DNA of 64,000 nucleotides from Fluviicola sp. (GTDB taxonomy: Bacteria > Bacteroidota > Bacteroidia > Flavobacteriales_D > Crocinitomicaceae): assembly GCA_029866325.1 (NCBI GenBank), contig JARWZO010000021.1, positions 1-64,000 of the forward strand, given 5' to 3'. Below the pieces are notes generated by a model. The model did not search any database and was not told the DNA's origin. It saw only the letters and a list, made by a program, of their open reading frames with translations. Positions 8,036 through 18,000 of the stretch are shown here, in pieces; the stretch's first letter is position 1, and each line of letters starts with the position of its first letter. The position numbers and the translations under genes are program-made.

Positions 8036-8746
8036 CTAAAACAAATCTATTGTATCTGATACGATCTCTAATCTTCTGAAAGTTTCACCATTATATCTGA
8101 GTCGGTGAACCTTTACTGCAACAGGAACATGTTCCTCGTTATTTGAACGCAAATTAATTTGCTTCTGGCTAGTCTTCGAGAATTCTATGTTCCCGTCAAT
8201 AACTTTCATGAATTCAGCCTCAATTTCAGCACTAATTGCAGTTTCTGTCTCAAGACTTATTTCTAATCCTTTAGCATAAATGACACCTGAAATCAAGTAG
8301 AAATTATCTCTTCTCAGCTGAAGATAAAAATCTTTGTTATAACCACTGAAATCAATACTATCGTGATTAAAGTAATCTTCTAAATTGCGTCTTTTATATT
8401 CAACTGAATAGGTATCAGTGAAACCAATGGAAATAGTCTTAGTAATCGCTAAATTCGTTGCTAGATTCATATCCCCTAAGCCAAACGAACTAAGGATCAC
8501 ATCGAGCGCAGACGCCCCCACATTCAAGTTAAATTCATCCTTTTGAAGAAAATCAACATTCAATCCAGGATTTTCAATTTCATGAAGGGTTACTTCACTT
8601 TTAAACACTTTAGAAATGTCTTCTAGCAAATCTATTTCATTAAAGGCCTTCTTCTCCCAAATCTGTAATGGTTTATGATTTCGAGTGATGCTACCAATTA
8701 GATCGTACCCACCATTTTTTAAGTTTTTTGTTAAATTCAGTTTCAT
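8036..8746 (-). CDS. Hypothetical protein of 236 residues
   Basis: No recognisable domain, signal peptide or membrane segment. The sequence is beta-strand-rich with many acidic residues; a central stretch (SALDVILSSFGLGDMNLATNLAITKTISIGFTDTYSVEY) alternates short hydrophobic runs. The gene is AT-rich compared with the backbone genes to its left and lies in the same accessory stretch as the caspase-like gene, transcribed away from it. A strong terminator follows. The arrangement with the small membrane protein at 8823 suggests an operon, broken only by a weak hairpin at 8796-8812. Confidence 0.65.
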   Translation of the reverse strand: MKLNLTKNLKNGGYDLIGSITRNHKPLQIWEKKAFNEIDLLEDISKVFKSEVTLHEIENPGLNVDFLQKDEFNLNVGASALDVILSSFGLGDMNLATNLAITKTISIGFTDTYSVEYKRRNLEDYFNHDSIDFSGYNKDFYLQLRRDNFYLISGVIYAKGLEISLETETAISAEIEAEFMKVIDGNIEFSKTSQKQINLRSNNEEHVPVAVKVHRLRYNGETFRRLEIVSDTIDLF

Positions 8747-8795
8747 AACTTAATTGTTTAATTTCCCTACTCATAAGGCTTTTCGGTTCCGCCAC

Positions 8796-8812
8796 CTACA
8801 AACATTTTGTAG
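8796..8812. other. Short intergenic hairpin
   Basis: CTACAAA and TTTGTAG (7-bp arms, 3-nt loop) lie between two minus-strand genes. With no T-run on the minus strand after it, it is more likely an mRNA-stability or attenuating hairpin than a terminator. Confidence 0.4.
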
Positions 8813-8822
8813 ATCATATTTT

Positions 8823-9101
8823 TTAATTTTTTCTGACTTGAGGAATCAAAATCCCTGCTAAAGCACCTATTGCAGTCGCACAAATGGTGGTTAGCGATTC
8901 GGGGAAATCATCCTTCGATCCACGATTTATATACACTAAAACGACAATAGATAGCGCAACAATTCCTAGAATTAGAACCACCAACCTGTAAGATTGATTA
9001 TCATAGTTTTGAGAATCGCCATATTTTGTTGTATTTCCATCTGTGGGTTGAGTGGGGAGTTCCTGTTCCCGTTTTTGCTCAGTTTCTTCTTTTGTGCTCA
9101 T
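8823..9101 (-). CDS. Small membrane protein of 92 residues
   Basis: A polar, Gln/Thr/Glu-rich N-terminus of about 35 residues is followed by a hydrophobic segment (LVVLILGIVALSIVVLVYI), a short charged loop (NRGSKDD) and a second hydrophobic stretch (LTTICATAIGALAGILI), i.e. two probable membrane helices. No family recognised. It is divergent from the caspase-like gene (221 bp between starts) and upstream of the unknown 236-residue gene. Small two-helix proteins near caspase-fold proteases can be effector or pore subunits, but nothing here shows that directly. Confidence 0.65.
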   Translation of the reverse strand: MSTKEETEQKREQELPTQPTDGNTTKYGDSQNYDNQSYRLVVLILGIVALSIVVLVYINRGSKDDFPESLTTICATAIGALAGILIPQVRKN

Positions 9102-9321
9102 TCTGATAGCGTTTAATTATGTACTTGAGCAAATTTGAAAATGTGAGCTTAAGCCAGGTTCACTGGATAATGGTATTTCTCTAATAACCGAACTCATTGA
9201 TTATTCAATCACTAAAAAACGGAGGAAGCCAACAGAATTCTGTGATGAAAAAATCACTAGAAACTGTTAGTTGAAACTAGGAATTAAGATTCACCTTTGA
9301 AGAAACTTAAACTTTATTATT

Positions 9322-10578
9322 ATGACCGGATATGCACTATTAATTGGAGCGAATGAATTAAAAAAAGATCATTACGCTTCAAACATGCCTCTTAATGAGG
9401 CCGTAACAAATATCAACAGCGTTGAAGCATTTTTAGTGAATACCGTTGGTTTTCAATCTACCAATATCAAAAAGCTTTCTGGAGCAACTGCTGATTGGGA
9501 GAACACAGTGCTAACGGAGTTAGCTAACCTTAGAAATATTACGATAACGGAAACTGAAAAACCTTTCGTTTTTATATATATTTCATGTCACGGTGCCAAA
9601 ATCAAATTTCAAAATGAGGAGTATACACATAAAAACTTCTTGTGTTTTTATGATCGAATGGCACTTGAAAATGAACTAAGAGAGCAAATCGAACTTTTTA
9701 AAGTTGATTTCAAGGTTCACATTATGATTGATTCATGCTATAGTGAAGGATTGGACTTTGATTACTTACGAGAACAGCAAATAGGCGACTCACAATTTTT
9801 TCAAGGGGTATTATACACACATTACCAATCATACAAAAATAAAATCGACTCGTTTGTAAAAAGAGAACCTGCTTACAAAGCAGACACTTGTTATATTTAT
9901 TCAACTAGACAAGAAGTAAAAGGACTACTCGGGGCTTCATTGAATAAACCTACTTTGTTCACGAAATATTATTTGAATTTCTGGAAAAACTATATTGGTC
10001 AATCAATTGGAACTCGACTGAATTACATGGATTTTAACAACTACATATTACGTCAATTCATGCATATAAAGTACAATCCGGTAGTCAAAATTTACCCTTC
10101 CCCAATAAAATCTGACAATTTTTTCTATAGAACGCCACCATTTATTTTCAGTTATCCATCTGTTGCTATTAATAATCCTGTTTCATTAACAATTAACTTA
10201 ATCGAAACTGCAAATGATAAATTGGTTGTTAAATTAGATAATGTACAGCCAAGTTATTTGGTTGAAGAAACTCCATTTATATGGGATCTAAAAATAAATG
10301 TATCTGATGGCTATCTAAATGCTTTGAAGGCAAATTTAGAATCTATAGAATGGGATGTTTTAAAAGGTATTGACTATATCGGAGTAATAAATGTTTCTAT
10401 CCAAAATCATTCGATAGCCATCCCCCCGCTTCAAAAAACGATAGAATCATTAAATTGCTTACCCCTGCAAACAGGCGATGAAGGAAACGTATTGATTGTT
10501 TTCTGTGATACAGAGAACAATTACCGAATAGTTGGTCACAAACGCAGCCGAGGAAAAGTAACCAACTCTATTGGCTAA
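9322..10578 (+). CDS. Caspase-fold (peptidase C14-like) protein
   Basis: 418 residues. The first about 260 residues match a caspase/metacaspase catalytic domain: YALLIGANEL opening strand, PLNEAVTNINSVEAFL (activation helix), IYISCHG with catalytic His90, and HIMIDSCYSEG with catalytic Cys139. Cleavage-specificity residues cannot be read from sequence. The C-terminal about 150 residues are beta-rich and not recognised; they end in LIVFCDTENNYRIVGHKR. There is no signal peptide, so it is presumably cytoplasmic. Bacterial caspase-like proteases act in programmed death, signalling and several anti-phage systems. Next downstream is a TPR sensor kinase with a 53-bp gap. AT-rich relative to the backbone. 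Confidence 0.82.
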   Translation: MTGYALLIGANELKKDHYASNMPLNEAVTNINSVEAFLVNTVGFQSTNIKKLSGATADWENTVLTELANLRNITITETEKPFVFIYISCHGAKIKFQNEEYTHKNFLCFYDRMALENELREQIELFKVDFKVHIMIDSCYSEGLDFDYLREQQIGDSQFFQGVLYTHYQSYKNKIDSFVKREPAYKADTCYIYSTRQEVKGLLGASLNKPTLFTKYYLNFWKNYIGQSIGTRLNYMDFNNYILRQFMHIKYNPVVKIYPSPIKSDNFFYRTPPFIFSYPSVAINNPVSLTINLIETANDKLVVKLDNVQPSYLVEETPFIWDLKINVSDGYLNALKANLESIEWDVLKGIDYIGVINVSIQNHSIAIPPLQKTIESLNCLPLQTGDEGNVLIVFCDTENNYRIVGHKRSRGKVTNSIG

Positions 10579-10631
10579 CTATAACTATTATTTTCTATTT
10601 TAGTGGGGAGTGTTAACCAACTCCCTGCTAA

Positions 10632-12398
10632 ATGAGAAACAAACTACTATTCTTACTGCTGATCAATTTTACAGTTACAAAAACTTATTCTCAATCCATT
10701 TCCGAGTTAAATCGTTTAGCCTTCGAAACAAAAGATTATAATTTGGCAAAAGCCTTCGTTTATTCGGATCAAGCTTACATAAAAATTAAAGACACCATCC
10801 CAAGAAATACGATTCTTGAATCAGATGTATTGAGCATAAGAGGCACACTATTCCAGATGAAAGGTTATTTTAAAAAAGCTCTCGATTTTCATTATAAATC
10901 ACTAAAAATCAGGAACAAATACCATCTTACGGAATTAGTAAAAATATCCAACTCTAAATTGAACATTGGCAATCTATTGTATATCATCGGTAGTCATGGA
11001 AAGTCAAAAAGATACCTTTTAGAAAGCCTTGAAAGTTATAAGCAATCCAATGACGATGACTATTATGAATATCTGAAACGATACAATAGCTTAGGTGCAC
11101 TATTTAAGGACATTGGCAAAACTGATTCAGCCCTGCTATATCTTAACAAAGCGCTTACAATTATTAAGGAAAATGGTTTAGACTTTGAATCAGAAACCGG
11201 AGACGTGTATCTAAACCTAGGGATCATTTATGAAGAAAAAGGTTATTTAGATAAATCCTTAAGTTTTCTCGTAAAAGCGATAATTATTCAAAAGCAATCA
11301 AAAGACTTAAGCGGATTATCCATGAGTTATCATCATTTAGGAGTAGTTCATGAACTAAAGCAAGATTATTCAATGGCAAAAAAATCCTATAATGACGCAG
11401 CCTCTATTGCAAAACTACAAAACGATTATGAGTTGCAAAAAGACGTTTATTTGTCAAAGGCAAAATTGTTTGTAAAAGAAGGAAATCAAGATAGTTCTCT
11501 ATACTACTTTGAACAATACACCTATAGCAATCAAAAATTCAATGATCAATCTCAAAAAAAAACAATCTTAGAACTCGAAACCAAATACCAAACCGAAGAA
11601 AAAAACATCACGATCAAAAACGCCCAAGAACGCGAAACCTTCTACATCATCGGAGGGATCATCATCTCTATGGCCTTCGTTTTCATCCTCTTCTTCCTCA
11701 TCCGCAACTACCGACAGAAACAGCGCATCGCACTCTTACAAGTTGATGTAAAAAACAATGAAATCAACGAATTGCTTAATCAGCAGGAAACCGCCTCGTA
11801 TGCGGCGATGTTGGAGGGACAAGACCAAGAACGGCTGCGCATAGCACGTGAACTGCACGACCGTTTGGGGAGCACGCTGGCAACCATCAAACTCGGTTTG
11901 CAAAACGAAGATCTACCGCAAGCGCAGCAGCAAGTTGCGCTGGTGAATACCGCAATTTCGGAGGTGCGCACCATTTCTCATGATTTATCGGGTGGAAATA
12001 TTGAACAATACGGCTTGGCGAAGGCTTTGAATGAACTCAAAAACACCTTAGATCGCTCCGGGAAAATCACCCTGAATCTGTTCATGGAAGCGGTCAATAT
12101 TCAGGCTTCTTTGCATGTAACCATTTACCGGATTGTGCAAGAATTGGTGAGCAACACGCTCAAACACGCTGAAGCAACTGAAATTACGTTTCAACTTTCA
12201 TGTGTTGACGAACAACTTACGCTTATTTATGAAGACAATGGCAAAGGCTTCGATCTTAATCATTATCAGCCCGGTATGGGAATCACCAATATTCGACACC
12301 GTATCGAAAAATGGAACGGCTCACTTGAAATAGATGCGCAACCCAATCGCGGAACTATTGTTATATTAATGGTTCCAATCACTATGCAACATGATTAA
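10632..12398 (+). CDS. TPR-containing sensor histidine kinase (NarL/HisKA_3 family)
   Basis: 588 residues: signal-like N-terminus (MRNKLLFLLLINFTVTKTYSQ), TPR-like helical repeats to about residue 310, a membrane helix (YIIGGIIISMAFVFILFFLI), a coiled segment, then the HisKA_3 dimerisation domain with phospho-accepting His409 in RIARELHDRLGS, and a HATPase domain (NTLKHAEAT N-box; DNGKGFD and GMGITNIRHRI G-boxes). The periplasmic TPR part presumably senses an unknown partner. It overlaps the response regulator by 8 bp, a cognate pair. A 6-bp hairpin (10606-10625) lies just before the start. Base composition shifts near 11580: the TPR part is AT-rich, the kinase core closer to the backbone. 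Confidence 0.9.
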   Translation: MRNKLLFLLLINFTVTKTYSQSISELNRLAFETKDYNLAKAFVYSDQAYIKIKDTIPRNTILESDVLSIRGTLFQMKGYFKKALDFHYKSLKIRNKYHLTELVKISNSKLNIGNLLYIIGSHGKSKRYLLESLESYKQSNDDDYYEYLKRYNSLGALFKDIGKTDSALLYLNKALTIIKENGLDFESETGDVYLNLGIIYEEKGYLDKSLSFLVKAIIIQKQSKDLSGLSMSYHHLGVVHELKQDYSMAKKSYNDAASIAKLQNDYELQKDVYLSKAKLFVKEGNQDSSLYYFEQYTYSNQKFNDQSQKKTILELETKYQTEEKNITIKNAQERETFYIIGGIIISMAFVFILFFLIRNYRQKQRIALLQVDVKNNEINELLNQQETASYAAMLEGQDQERLRIARELHDRLGSTLATIKLGLQNEDLPQAQQQVALVNTAISEVRTISHDLSGGNIEQYGLAKALNELKNTLDRSGKITLNLFMEAVNIQASLHVTIYRIVQELVSNTLKHAEATEITFQLSCVDEQLTLIYEDNGKGFDLNHYQPGMGITNIRHRIEKWNGSLEIDAQPNRGTIVILMVPITMQHD

Positions 12399-13011
12399 AA
12401 TAGCCATTGTAGACGACCATCAACTGTTCAATGAAGGACTCAACTCACTGCTTACTTCTATTTCCGAATTTGAAGTGGTTGGTCAATTCAACAACGGAAA
12501 GCAGTTTTTAGCCGATTTACCGGAAGCCGATGTGGTGTTGTTAGACATCAATATGCCCGGAATGAATGGCTTTGAAACCTTGGAGAGTGCTCGGAAACTG
12601 AATCCGGAATTGCGGATTATCCTGCTTTCAATGCACAACGATTACACGAGTATTGATCAAGGTTTAAAGTTGGGTGTGAATGGTTTTTTGCAAAAAGACA
12701 CCGATAAAATAGAATTGCAATTGGCCATTGAAACCGTGGTTTCGGGAGAAAATTATTTCAGCAAAGAGGTGACTTCAACCATCATGAAAGGACATCAATC
12801 GCCCAACATGCATCAACCGGTGAAATTAACACCTCGTGAAACCGAAATTCTGAAGCTAATTGCAGAAGAATTGACCACGCAAGAAATTGCCGATAAAATC
12901 TTTGTAAGCACCAATACCGTTGAAACACATCGTAAAAACCTCATTGCCAAAACAGGAAGCAAAAACAGTGTGGGATTGGTGAAGTTTGCACTCGAAAATA
13001 AACTTATTTAA
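12391..13011 (+). CDS. LuxR/NarL-family response regulator
   Basis: 206 residues: receiver domain with acidic pair D8-D9, phospho-acceptor Asp52 (VVLLDINMPG), conserved Ser/Lys positions (LLSMH, LQKD), then a LuxR-type helix-turn-helix from about residue 143 (LTPRETEILKLIAEELTTQEIADKIFVSTNTVETHRKNL, abbreviated here to LTPRETEILKLIAEEL and VSTNTVETHRKNL). Binds DNA when phosphorylated by the partner kinase encoded immediately upstream (8-bp overlap). Targets are unknown; the divergent caspase/membrane-protein region is one candidate. Confidence 0.95.
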   Translation: MIKIAIVDDHQLFNEGLNSLLTSISEFEVVGQFNNGKQFLADLPEADVVLLDINMPGMNGFETLESARKLNPELRIILLSMHNDYTSIDQGLKLGVNGFLQKDTDKIELQLAIETVVSGENYFSKEVTSTIMKGHQSPNMHQPVKLTPRETEILKLIAEELTTQEIADKIFVSTNTVETHRKNLIAKTGSKNSVGLVKFALENKLI

Positions 13012-13045
13012 TGCTTGATCACACCATAGGCGGACACGGTGTTTG

Positions 13046-13175
13046 GATGCTTGATTTTTGATGAGATCTCAGGTAAATAGAACGTTCATGATCCTGAATT
13101 CAGAATAAACCAAAACTTGTTTACTGTTCTCTAAAAGCATAGGAAAGCCTAATCCAACATCAAAAATCAAGCATC
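13046..13175. repeat. 130-bp inverted-repeat-bounded element, same family as 42344-42478
   Basis: GATGCTTGATTTTTGATG (13046-13063) is perfectly repeated in reverse complement at 13158-13175, enclosing 94 bp of unrelated sequence. The right arm continues into CAAAAATT, matching the outer end of the arms at 42344-42478. It lies between converging genes and could fold into a long stem that also ends transcription. Confidence 0.8.
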
Positions 13176-13185
13176 AAAAATTATT

Positions 13186-14094
13186 TTAACCAAAGATCTT
13201 CGCTGCCATCCGAAACGTATTAGCATGCGCTTCAATAATGTGTTTGATTTCTTTGCTGTATCCGCCACCCATTGTACAAACCACAGGAATACTGAGCGAT
13301 TTTGCCGTTTCAAACACAAACTCATCTCGCTTTCGGCAACCGTTTAAGGTGACTCCTAAACGTCCCAACTTGTCTGAGTTAATGATGTCAACCCCACTTT
13401 GAAAGAAAATAATCTCCGGTGTAAAGTCCTTCAGAATTTGCTCCATCGACGATTTTAGCAGGTACATGTATTCGATATCCAAAATACCATCATCTAAGCC
13501 TACATCCAAATCCGATTTTTCTTTATACAACGGGTAATTGTTGTCGCCATGCATGCTGAACGTAAACACATTTGGGTTGTTATCGAAAATTTGTGCCGTT
13601 CCGTTTCCCTGATGCACATCCAGATCAACAATCAAAATTTTTGAAACCAATCCTTGATCCAACAACCATTGAGCCGCAATTGCCTGATCATTGAGTAGAC
13701 AAAATCCTTCTCCTCTTTCCGAATAAGCATGATGTGTTCCTCCGGCAATGTTCAACGCTACTCCCCTAGTTTCCATCGCCAATTCGGCACACTTGCGTGT
13801 TCCTTCCATGATGGTAAGTTCGCGTTCTATGAGTGTATGTGAATGCTCAAAGCCCGATACACGCTGTTCGCGCGGGCTACACTCTAATTTAAGAAGCTTT
13901 TCTAAATAAACAGGACTGTGCACACGCGTCACTAATTCCAACTCAATTTTACCCGGAGCAAAGAATTGATTTTCGGGAATGAATCCTTCCAGCAATAATT
14001 GCTCGTAAAGCAACTGGTATTTTTCCATTGGGAAACGATGTCCCGCAGGAACCGGATGAACATAATTGGGAGCGTACGCAACTGAAACTGACAT
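13186..14094 (-). CDS. Histone deacetylase-family (AcuC-like) deacetylase
   Basis: 302 residues covering a full arginase/deacetylase-fold domain. It shows the active-site HH pair (GGTHHAYSERGEGFCLLND), the zinc ligands DLDVHQGNG, and the downstream FQSGVDIINSDKLGRLG and MGGGYS motifs. Bacterial members remove acyl groups from lysines or small acylated amines, usually in the cytoplasm. It appears monocistronic; its 3' end meets an inverted-repeat element shared with the opposing response-regulator gene. Confidence 0.93.
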   Translation of the reverse strand: MSVSVAYAPNYVHPVPAGHRFPMEKYQLLYEQLLLEGFIPENQFFAPGKIELELVTRVHSPVYLEKLLKLECSPREQRVSGFEHSHTLIERELTIMEGTRKCAELAMETRGVALNIAGGTHHAYSERGEGFCLLNDQAIAAQWLLDQGLVSKILIVDLDVHQGNGTAQIFDNNPNVFTFSMHGDNNYPLYKEKSDLDVGLDDGILDIEYMYLLKSSMEQILKDFTPEIIFFQSGVDIINSDKLGRLGVTLNGCRKRDEFVFETAKSLSIPVVCTMGGGYSKEIKHIIEAHANTFRMAAKIFG

Positions 14095-14117
14095 TCGGTA
14101 AAGTTAATCAGACTTTT

Positions 14118-14309
14118 TTCACCACAAAGGCACAAAGGAAATAGACAATTTTGACTTGTTAAGACCACAAAGGGGTTCTACCTAAAGTCCTTTTGTGAAC
14201 TTAACACGACTAACCTTCAAAAAAACTTTGCTCCTGCGCTGAAGCTTGTGCCATCGCTACAGCTATTGGCGACACGCGATCGGCGAAAACTTTGTGCCTT
14301 TGTGGTGAA
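14118..14309. repeat. 192-bp MITE-like element with 20-bp perfect terminal inverted repeats
   Basis: TTCACCACAAAGGCACAAAG (14118-14137) and its exact reverse complement (14290-14309) bound the element. Inside, GTTAAG near 14158 pairs with CTTAAC near 14200 and ACCACAAAGG is partly repeated, giving nested structure. No transposase ORF is present. I recall CTTTGTGCCTTTGTGGTG-like sequences as abundant dispersed repeats in Bacteroidota genomes. The right end lies 24 bp from the 3' end of the SiaB-like gene. Confidence 0.85.
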
Positions 14310-14333
14310 AGAAAATTGAATTGGTTCTTGGAT

Positions 14334-14906
14334 TTATGCCGTTCTATCCAAATCCGTAGAAATAGAGAAAAACAACTGACCGTCATCACAGGTATCAAAG
14401 GTATAATGCAAACGGTCTTTTGATTTCATTCGCATGGTAATGAATCCTAAACCTGCGCCTCCTTTTGTGGAAATAAGTCCGTTATTCAATACTTCCAAGT
14501 AGAATGACTTTACTTCTTCGTCATTCATACCATTGAGTTTATCAAGATAGGAAATCAGTTTTTCGCGATCAGTAGCTAATACCAAATTCCCCAAAACCAC
14601 TCGGTATTTGGTTTCATTGGAAGCTACAATCAATAAAGCAGGTTGACCACCATCCATCGATTCACCATGAAGCAGGATATTTTGCAAACCTTCGATCAGA
14701 ATGGAGAAAACACGTTTTATGAGTGGCTTACGATCACCGGCAGAAATCATCATCTCTTCAACGTTTATGGTTAAACTGTTGATCAAGTCTTGATTCAAAT
14801 CACCAAAATGCGCCAATTGAACGGACTTAAATCCATCATCATTCAACTTCTCCAGTCGATGATTTAATAATTGCCGTGTCTCATTGTTAGCTATACTGAT
14901 CTGCAT
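14334..14906 (-). CDS. SiaB-family protein kinase (DUF6272)
   Basis: 190 residues resembling SiaB, the serine kinase that phosphorylates SiaC in the Pseudomonas SiaABCD pathway controlling c-di-GMP and aggregation. An ATPase-like GHKL pattern is visible: FSILIEGLQNILLHGE (N-box region, Asn-containing helix) and STKGGAGLGFITMRM (G-box). The region SILIEGLQNIL...HGESMDGG is typical of the family. Partner genes siaC, siaA and siaD are not in the window, so it looks like an orphan; the STAS protein at 1290 is another partner-switching type protein. It is transcribed alone. Confidence 0.82.
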   Translation of the reverse strand: MQISIANNETRQLLNHRLEKLNDDGFKSVQLAHFGDLNQDLINSLTINVEEMMISAGDRKPLIKRVFSILIEGLQNILLHGESMDGGQPALLIVASNETKYRVVLGNLVLATDREKLISYLDKLNGMNDEEVKSFYLEVLNNGLISTKGGAGLGFITMRMKSKDRLHYTFDTCDDGQLFFSISTDLDRTA

Positions 14907-15051
14907 GGTGTAATGTAACCCTATAAAAGTACAATAACATTTTATTCTGAAATATCCGATTGTGCAAATGGCAGTATCTTAACTATAGTTTGCATCCTCG
15001 AATGATTATTTGGGAAATCCCATGCTATGAAACGTGTTTATTTCAAAAAAG

Positions 15052-18000
15052 TTACTTTTCCAAAGTCACATGACCATGCACCACTTCCCTTCCGTCATTC
15101 GCGGCATACTTAAACTCGATGCGATAGGTATAAACGCCATTTTGAACCACATTTCCGGCATAGGTTCCGTCCCATCCTTTCAAATGATCGGTTTCGTCAA
15201 AGATTTTTTCTCCCCAACGGTTAAAAATGGTCAAATTATAATCATCCGCTTCAAAGCCAGAAGTAAAGATCGGTAAGAAAATATCGTTAATTCCGTCGTT
15301 GTTCGGTGTAAATGAATTTGGCACGTAGTAGATCAATTCTTCATTGACCGTGATAATAGCCTGAGCGATATCCGTACATCCGTTTGCATTAGTAGCCGTT
15401 AAAGTAACGGTATAATTTCCTGCACCGGTATCCGGGAATTGATGTGTTGGCGAAGTTTGATTGGAACCTGCACTTCCGTCGCCGAAATCCCACGAATACT
15501 GTGTAGCGTTCAGCGATGAATTAAACATCGTTGAGTAGGTATCGCCCGTTGTCATAATACCCGGTGATGGCGTAAACGAAGCAATCGGAGCTGGATCTAC
15601 GCAAACGATATCGTTGAAAGTCTGCGTGCCTTCACAACCGTTTATTGCCACCACACTTAATGTTAAATCGATACAACCGCTTTGGTTAAAGGTCACTGTT
15701 TGATCTCCGGGACCGGAAAGAGTTGTTCCGTTTGAAAACTGCCAAATACAATCACCACTATTGGGTGTTGTATTCTGGAATGTCACCGTCAAAGGCCCGC
15801 AACCTGATATAACACTCGGCACAACAGAAATAGTAAGTCCAGTATTTACCGTTACCGTGAGCTGATCCGTACTTGTACAGCCAAATGCATCCGTTCCGGT
15901 AACTGTGTAAATTGTTGTTACAGCAGGAATAAATGAAACACCATTCACAACACTATTATCCCATGCATAAATCTGGGCATTGGTGGCATTGAGGGTTACA
16001 GATTCGCCAGCGCATACCACCAAATCTGCTCCTGCATTTACAGCTGTTCCGCTTTGATTGGTTAGTGTGACATCCTGTTGAACCGTACAACCTAAATTGT
16101 CTTGAACCACAACTGTGTACAAACCGGCGCCAAGGTTATTAAATTGGTTTCCACTTACAAAACCGGTACCGTTAAGGTCGTATTGCAAAGCACCTGATCC
16201 GCCTGAAGCATTCACGGTAATTGAACCGTCAGTATTGCCGCAAGTAGGATCAACAGTCACAATGGAATTGATAACCGGAACCGGAGAATCTGTAATAATA
16301 ATAGAAGAAGTTGCTGAGCATCCGGCATCGTCTAATACAATGATATCGTAGGTTCCAGCAGATAAATTAGTGAAGGTATTCAATCCGGAATTCATCAACA
16401 CACCATTATCAATTGAATAATGAAAAGAACCTGTTCCTCCGGAAGCGTTTATGGTAATGGAAGCATTTGCCAAATTACATGTGGCGTTGACAGGAGTAAC
16501 TAAGTCAATCACAGGATTTGGCATCAAACCTACGGTATAATCTGAAGTAATGACACAGTTTTGCGCATCCGTAATTGTAATGGTATACAATGCGGAAGCC
16601 AACGCTGTATTGTCAGCTGTTGACGGTCCATTAGACCAGCTAATCACCGGATTGATTCCACCTAAAACGACCAAGCCCGTGATCGCTCCATTGTTGACAT
16701 TGCAATCGCTAGGAGTTATCACAACATTGGTAGCATCTAATGTCATTACGGTAGCTCCTGTAATCGTATGCGGTCCGGAAGTTGCTGTACATCCGAATGC
16801 ATCTGTGACTGTGAGGGTATAATTTCCTGCAGCAGCATTGGTAAGATCCGCACTTGGTGTAGCCGAACCGTTCCAATCATACGTTAATCCGTTTCCGGAT
16901 GCGGTTATTCCTGCAATGCTTCCGTCATTCCCTGTACACGATTCCGCTGCAATTAAAATGCCTGTAGCATTAATAGAAGGTCCGGAAAGGTTTAGAACTG
17001 TATAAGGTCCAACACTGGCTGTACAACCATTAAAATCAGTTACTGTCAGCGTGTAATTTCCGGCAGAAAGATTCGAAATATCCAATGTGTTATAAGCACC
17101 TCCATTCCACGAATAGCTGATCGCAGGAGTTCCACCGTTAATTACGATTCCTGAAATGCTTCCGTCACCACTTCCGCAATGTTCGTCTACAATCACCAAA
17201 TTAGCTGCATCAATTGTAGGTCCTGCCGCATTTGGCACATTGAATGGCCCTGCGCTAGCCGTACAGCCAATATTATCTGTAATTGTTAATGTATAATTAC
17301 CCGATGCGACATTCAATAAATCGGTGCCTATCGTGGCATTTCCATTCCAAGAGTAAGTTAAACCTGTTCCCGTGGCAGTAATACCTGTTATAGAACCGTT
17401 TGAATTTCCACATGTAGCTGTTGTGATTACTAAAGCAGTTGCATTCAATGTCGGTCCGGCTGACTGTGTAATCGTATACGGTCCTGAAGTTGCCGTGCAA
17501 CCCGCATTATCGGTTACCGTAAGTGTATAGTTTCCAGCAGCTAATCCGGTAATATCCAATGTTGTTGCTGCTGAGTTAGTCCAAGCATAAGTCAACCCTG
17601 TTCCTGTGGCAGTAATTCCTGTAATTGAACCATTATTTCCCAAACAGTTGGCGTTTGTTACTACCAAATTTGTTGTATTAATTGTCGGTCCTGAAGAAGT
17701 ACCAATTGTATACGGTCCTGCTGTTGCTGTACAACCTGCTAAATCGGTTACTATGATTGTATAATTACCAGCCGCAGCATTCGTCAGATTCATTCCGGGA
17801 GAAACGGCTCCGTTCCAAGTAATTACATTTGAACCTGCACCTCCCGAAGTCGTTAAACCCGTTATTGAACCTAAACTAGCGCATCCTGCATCGGTAATTA
17901 CGGGAACACCAGAAATGGTAGGTGCACCAACGGTAATCACTACCGGAATGCGAAAAGTTCCTGGACATGTTCCAACATAATACGTGGTAGTAGCTGATAA

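Noticed and set aside
8796-8812. CTACAAA hairpin as terminator of the small membrane protein
   Set aside because: No U-run follows on the minus strand, so it was recorded only as an intergenic hairpin.
10606-10625. GGGAGT/ACTCCC hairpin before the sensor kinase
   Set aside because: Six-bp stem without a T-run, just before the start codon; may be chance or affect translation, too weak for its own feature.
14210-14398. 62-residue ORF overlapping the 14118-14309 repeat
   Set aside because: It reads through the inverted-repeat element and into the SiaB-like gene in another frame; no coding signature.
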